DNA of 64,000 bases, taken from contig NW_020126817.1 in the NCBI RefSeq assembly GCF_002994745.2, positions 248,001 through 312,000 on the forward strand, read 5' to 3'. The DNA is from Rosa chinensis. Taxonomy: Eukaryota; Streptophyta; Magnoliopsida; Rosales; Rosaceae. A program made the position numbers and the translations under genes. Below are positions 59,875-64,000 of the stretch, one piece after another. Every line of letters starts with the position of its first letter. Position 1 is the first letter of the stretch. The notes below the pieces were generated by a model. It worked only from the letters and a program-made list of their open reading frames with translations. It had not been told where the DNA came from and searched no databases.

Positions 59875-61700
59875 AACCCTAAGTATATTTTGGACGAAAA
59901 TACAAGAAGAAAATCAGAAAATATTCAAGGTATTTCGGCAAGAATATATTAGGGAATCTTCTTGGAGTTTTGTGATTGGTTGGATGACACACTAGGGATT
60001 ATTTGGCAATTTCTCATTGGTGGAAGCTATGTGGAATTATTAATTTAATTTCTTGGAAGAAAATCAGAAAACTCACGGCTTGGAGACCAAGCATAGCCGT
60101 CCCCTATATATATTACACCCTAGACGTCTCAAAGTCACCACTTTTACAAATCAGAAAATTCTCTCTACGCGCGGAAGCTCTCTCCATTCTCTAGTTCAAC
60201 CTTTGGCGTTTTCAAGCAAGGAAGGAAGAAGCAAGCTTAGGCCGTGAGCATCATCATCCATTCCACCTTGAAGCCGTGCACTTTGAAGCTTGCTTTCAAG
60301 CTTCATTCGTTCATTGTTCAAGTTATTCATCCATCTCTCCATTCACGGTGTAATTCAACCTACTTTCTTGTAATCACTTTTGATTCTCCTTGTTTGATTT
60401 CGTTGGATGTTGTTCTAGTTAACATTGATGTTTGAACAAGGTTTATATTCTGAAATTTTATGATTGATTAAGGATTTTCGATTTCTATGTTGTGATTCCA
60501 AAGTTGCTTATGTGTGATTGTTCGATTGAATTTGCTTTATAGATATCTCTTGTATGTTAATCTTAATTGGTTCGAAACTTTTAGGGTTTATGTATGAGTG
60601 GTGCTAGATTTAAGAACATGATTCAACTTTTTGTGTGATGAACTTAAATCAAAAGTAGTAAAGGTTTTGGACAAAAATCGAATTCAATTGAAGAGGATTG
60701 CAATTAGGTGAACTTATTCATACTAAGTTGTGCACTTGAGTTGATAACCTTTCTTGATGCTTCTTGCGTTGAATATGTATGATTGACTAGCTTTCTAGGG
60801 CTTGATTACATGTTTGATAGGATTAGTCTTTGTGCTTTCACTTAGATTAATTAGCGTTGAAAGTAAAATATGGGAAATCGTTTGCTTTCTAATGTTTCAC
60901 ATGATCAACTCCTTTCACATGACTTGGAAGAGCAATATGAAGTTAATTCGAATTTAATCATGAACTTGGTTTTAATCTTTGTTTCTTACATTTCATTCTT
61001 GTATTTGTGTTTTTGTTTATACTTAGTTTTAATTCTTGTTTTTAATTTTCGAAAAAACCAAAAACCTAAAACCCCCCTAAATTCGTGAATAGTGTTTATG
61101 TGTGAATAGTATACTTTGTTTTTATTTTAATTGTTTAAATTTTCTTACATTGACAGGTGTACCCTCAATCCCCGGAATAGAACGATCCCTACTTGCTTAT
61201 ACTACTAATGATATTTCTAGGGTTAAATTATATGCTTGCTTTGAGCGTATCAGAGTGCATGTTTGATAGGATTAGTCTTTGTGCTTTCACTTAGATTAAG
61301 TAGCATTGAAAAGTAAAAATGGGAAATCGTTTGCTTTCTAACGTTTCACATGATCAACTCCCTTCTCATGACTTAGATGAACAATACTAGGGTTTGAATC
61401 GATTTTAATCATAGTTTTCGGTTTTGATCTTTGTTCTCTCACTCCATTCGTATAATTGTGTTTTTTATGTTTTACTTGTTTTCTTTACTTAGGTTAATTT
61501 TCGAAATCCAAATCCAAAACCCCCCTTTTTCGTAAATATGTTTATATAGTGTAAATAATACACTTTGTTTTAATTTTAATTGTTTGTTTGTCCTACATTG
61601 ACAGGTGTACCCTCAATCCTCGGAATAGAACGATCCCTACTTACTTTTACTATTAATGACTTTTCAGGGTTAAATTATGCGCTTGCTTTTAGGCGTATCA

Positions 61701-63320
61701 AGAGCCTTGAAAAGGACCCTGCAACATCCAAAGAAGAGACTAGGACGTCCTCCCCTTCTAAAGCAAAACCGAAACCTAAAGGTAATGATTCTAACTTATC
61801 TAATTCGGTTATTGCTAACCCTTCTTCGTCTTGTATGCCCTTTCCACGCAAATTTGCTAAGTCGAAGAAGGATGAAAGTGACCAAGCTATCTTGGAAACT
61901 TTCAAGAAGGTGCAAGTTAATCTACCCCTCCTTGAGGCTATCAAGCAAGTGCCTAGGTATGCTAAGTTCTTGAAAGAGCTTTGTACCTCAAGGAGAAATA
62001 AAGGTGAGAAGGAGGTAGTCAAGGTAAGTGAGAACGTATCTGCCTTAATTCAGAGGAAACTACCCCATAAATGCAAGGATCCTGGAAGTTTTACTATTCC
62101 ATGCACTATTGGTAACTCTAGGTTTGAGAATGCGATGTTAGACTTAGGGGCATCTGTGAACGTCATGCCCTATTCTGTTTATGAAACCCTAGGTCTAGGT
62201 GAGCTTAAATCTAATAATGTTATCATTCAGTTAGCTGACAGGTCTAATGCATACCCTAGAGGTTTGTTGGAAGATGTTCTTGTGCAGGTTAATCATCTTT
62301 TCTTTCCAGCTGACTTCTATGTGTTGGAGATGGAGGAATCTCCTGTGAGTTCAACGCCATTGCTTTTGGGTCGCCCTTTCTTAAGGACGGCCAGGACCAA
62401 GATAGATGTGTATGATGGCTCTCTCACCATGGAATTTGATGGTGACGTTATTGGCTTTAACATATTTGACGCTATGAGGTATCCTCTTGATGCTCATGAT
62501 TGTTTTTCTATTGATATTCTGGACAATCTTGCACAGGAAATGTTTGACATCATGAATGAGGATACTTTGGTCACCACACTCGAGCAAGGAGTGGGCTACA
62601 CCAAAGATGGCGCCACACTCCATGAGGATGTGCTCAAGGAAACTTGTGGGGACGAAATCATTGCTAATGTGTCCTTCCTTGAGGCATCATCCTTTGTAGG
62701 TAAGTCTCCTCCACCCTTGTCCATTCAGTTATCTGCTAATAAGACTTTACCTTCAGTGGTTCAGGCACCAGAACTTGAACTTAAACCTCTACCAGACCAC
62801 TTGAAGTATGTCTACTTAGGAGACAAGGAGACTTTACCAGTGATAGTGTCCTCCTCTCTTACTTCTTCTCAAGAGGAGAGATTGGTGAAGATGTTGAAAC
62901 AACACAAGACTGCCATAGGATGGACATTGGCGGATATCAAGGGAATAAGCCCTACTACTTGCGTCCATAGGATACTTCTTGAGGAGGGGACAAAACCCAC
63001 TAGAGAGGCTCAACGTCGTCTCAACCCTCCTATGATGGAAGTTGTGAAGAAGGAGGTCATCAAACTCCTAGATTGTGGCGTCAACTACCCCATTTCAGAC
63101 TCCAAATGGGTGTCCCCAGTTCAGGTTGTACCTAAGAAGTCAGGAGTGACTGTCGTGAAGAATGCAGAAAACGAACTGGTGCCCCAAAGGACAGTTACTG
63201 GCCACAGAGCTTGTATTGACTACAGAAAGCTCAACGCAACAACAAGGAAAGATCACTTTCCTCTTCCATTCATTGATCAAATGCTTGAGCGATTGGCTGG
63301 ACATGATTACTACTGCTTCT
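61701..63320 (+). pseudogene. pol: A7 pol fragment: linker, protease, start of RT
   Basis: An open frame of about 539 codons runs from 61703 with no stop. It starts in the gag-protease linker (SLEKDPATSKEETRTSSPS), aligned with A1 at about 20880. Next are the aspartic protease DLGASVNVMPYSVYETLGLG (catalytic D at 62141), then RT up to CIDYRKLNATTRKDHFPLPF and LAGHDYYCF, where S8 cuts it at 63321 before the catalytic FMDD motif. A1 is inserted at its left edge. It is colinear with A1 pol without the A1 stop at 21906, so it preserves the sense version of that region. Gag, the rest of RT, RNase H and integrase lie outside the window or beyond S8. Confidence 0.9.
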
Positions 63321-63666
63321 TGATACGCTCAAAGCAAGCATATAATTTAACCCTAGAAATATCATTAGTAGTATAAGCAAGTAGGGATCGTTCTATTCCG
63401 GGGATTGAGGGTACACCTGTCAATGTAAGACAATTTAAACAATTAAAATAAAACAAAGTATCATATTCACACAAATACATATTATTTACGAATTCAAAGG
63501 GGGTTTTAGGGTTTGGTTTTCGAAAATTAAAAACAAGAATTAAAACTAAGCATAAACAAAAACACAAATACAAGAATGAAATGTAAGAAACAAAGATTAA
63601 AACCAAGTTCATGATTAAATTCGAATTAACTTTATATTGTTCTTCCAAGTCATGTGAAAGGAGTTG
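63321..63666 (-). mobile_element. S8: reverse family-A LTR in A7 RT, cut by C1
   Basis: It begins with the complement of the LTR end GCGTATCA and is nearly the same as the matching part of S1 (12288 onward). The TSD copy on the left would be CTTCT (63316-63320). It is interrupted at 63667 and its other end is outside the window, so solo or full status is unknown. Confidence 0.85.
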
Positions 63667-64000
63667 TGATAGGAGCATAAAATGCGACGTTTATAATGTT
63701 TAAACCCTATATTTTGCTAAGTTATTTCCTTTATCTTGATCAATTTAACTTAGTTAGTGTTTTTCAGGTGAAAATGGAGTCTCAAGGTCCGAAAATGACT
63801 AAGGAAGGCACAAGCGGCGCAAAAATGGAAAGAAATGAAGAAATGGAAGTTTTCCCAGTTTGACTAGGAAAAGGAATCCTAGTTGGAGTAGGAATCAGAA
63901 GCTGACTTGGATTCAAACTCTTAAGTCGCGGAAATTAGAAGTTCTACTTGAACAGGGAAACCCAATTCTACTCAAATATGGAATCCTAGTGTGATAAGGA
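63667..64000 (+). mobile_element. C1: start of a family-C LTR, runs off the window
   Basis: It starts TGATAGGAGCATAAAATGCG, like family A at the tip. The following sequence (TTTATAATGTTTAAACCC, TTTTCAGGTGAAAATGG) is different, and it lacks the GGAAAGTTTCC minisatellite. The left TSD would be AGTTG (63662-63666). Nothing more can be said without sequence to the right. Confidence 0.8.

Larger units (their letters stand above)
49381..61252 (+). mobile_element. S6: family-A solo LTR in the A1 3' LTR, holding A4 and S7
   Basis: TSDs GAGTG lie at 49376-49380 and 61253-61257. Parts are 49381-49755, 57420-57847 and 59880-61252; net about 2176 bp. TATATATAT is at about 60105-60113. Terminal stem ATATGC/GCGTAT is at 61230-61250. 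Its U3 repeat block (49480-49690) is expanded relative to its relatives. Confidence 0.9.
11575..61700 (+). mobile_element. A1: coding family-A Athila element, heavily interrupted, 5' LTR missing
   Basis: The visible parts are: leader (11575-12287 and 18738-19226), gag-pol (19227-26936), 3' noncoding region (26937-28679 and 47314-47545), PPT, and a 3' LTR ending at 61700. It is inserted in A7 pol; AGAGC (61701-61705) should be the right TSD. The 5' LTR and PBS lay left of B1 and were lost with B1's 3' half. It carries solo LTRs S1, S4, S5 and S6, with further elements inside them. Removing the visible inserts restores colinearity with A2, A4 and A7. It is the only copy here with pol domains from protease to integrase. 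Confidence 0.85.
47561..61700 (+). repeat. A1 3' LTR, split by S6
   Basis: Parts are 47561-49380 and 61258-61700; net about 2263 bp. TATATATA is at 48671-48678. The U5 word at about 61614 reads TCAATCCTCGG, one change from the anti-PBS consensus. The terminal stem is ATGCGC (61677-61682) with GCGTAT (61693-61698), including one G-T pair. It ends at GGCGTATCA and A7 pol follows. Confidence 0.88.

Overview
This window is plant heterochromatin with no recognisable host gene. It is almost entirely Ty3/gypsy LTR retrotransposons of the Athila type, inserted into one another, plus one block of satellite DNA. The evidence for a plant (probably a eudicot) is gag-pol of Athila character in the order protease, reverse transcriptase, RNase H, integrase; primer-binding sites complementary to plant tRNA-Asp; 1.5-2.4 kb LTRs; and a GC-richer 2.6 kb solo LTR of the kind seen in Del/Tekay chromoviruses. 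I cannot name the species.

I use three family names. Family A LTRs start TGATAGGAGCATTTTAATGCG, family B LTRs start TGATAGGAGCAAAAA, and family C LTRs start TGATAGGAGCATAAAATGCG. Nearly every insertion boundary can be fixed to the base by TG...CA ends and a 5-bp target-site duplication (TSD).

Layout: 1-410 LTR ends; 411-1732 satellite with 130/157-bp units in a higher-order pattern; 1733-5357 left part of A0, a family-A element lacking gag-pol; 5358-5527 mosaic deletion junction; 5528-11574 B1, a family-B element on the minus strand, cut on its left and carrying the 2.58-kb solo LTR in its gag. From 11575 to 61700 runs A1, a coding family-A element whose 5' LTR is missing. A1 is interrupted in its leader by solo LTRs S1 > S2 > S3, in RNase H by solo LTR S4, in its 3' noncoding region by solo LTR S5 > element B2 > element A2, and in its 3' LTR by solo LTR S6, which holds element A4 and solo LTR S7. 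A1 itself sits in the pol of another element, A7 (61701-63320). A7 is cut by a reverse LTR (S8), which is cut by a family-C LTR (C1) that runs out of the window. Maximum visible nesting is five levels (A7 > A1 > S5 > B2 > A2).

No element here looks autonomous. A1 gag-pol is one reading frame broken by four stop codons, a frameshift and S4. A2 keeps only a damaged gag. A0, A4 and B2 have lost gag-pol but kept the leader and long 3' noncoding region. The youngest-looking insertions (A2 and A4, with nearly identical LTR pairs) are non-coding or defective, so they were probably moved in trans by a relative elsewhere.

The most interesting signals are in the cis-acting RNA parts and recur in families A and B. 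These are an 11-nt U5 sequence complementary to the PBS region, with a covarying pair between families; a hairpin at the very 3' end of each LTR whose stem changes in a compensated way; three evenly spaced copies of the polypurine-tract motif in the 3' region; and a leader module that is single in B and duplicated in A.
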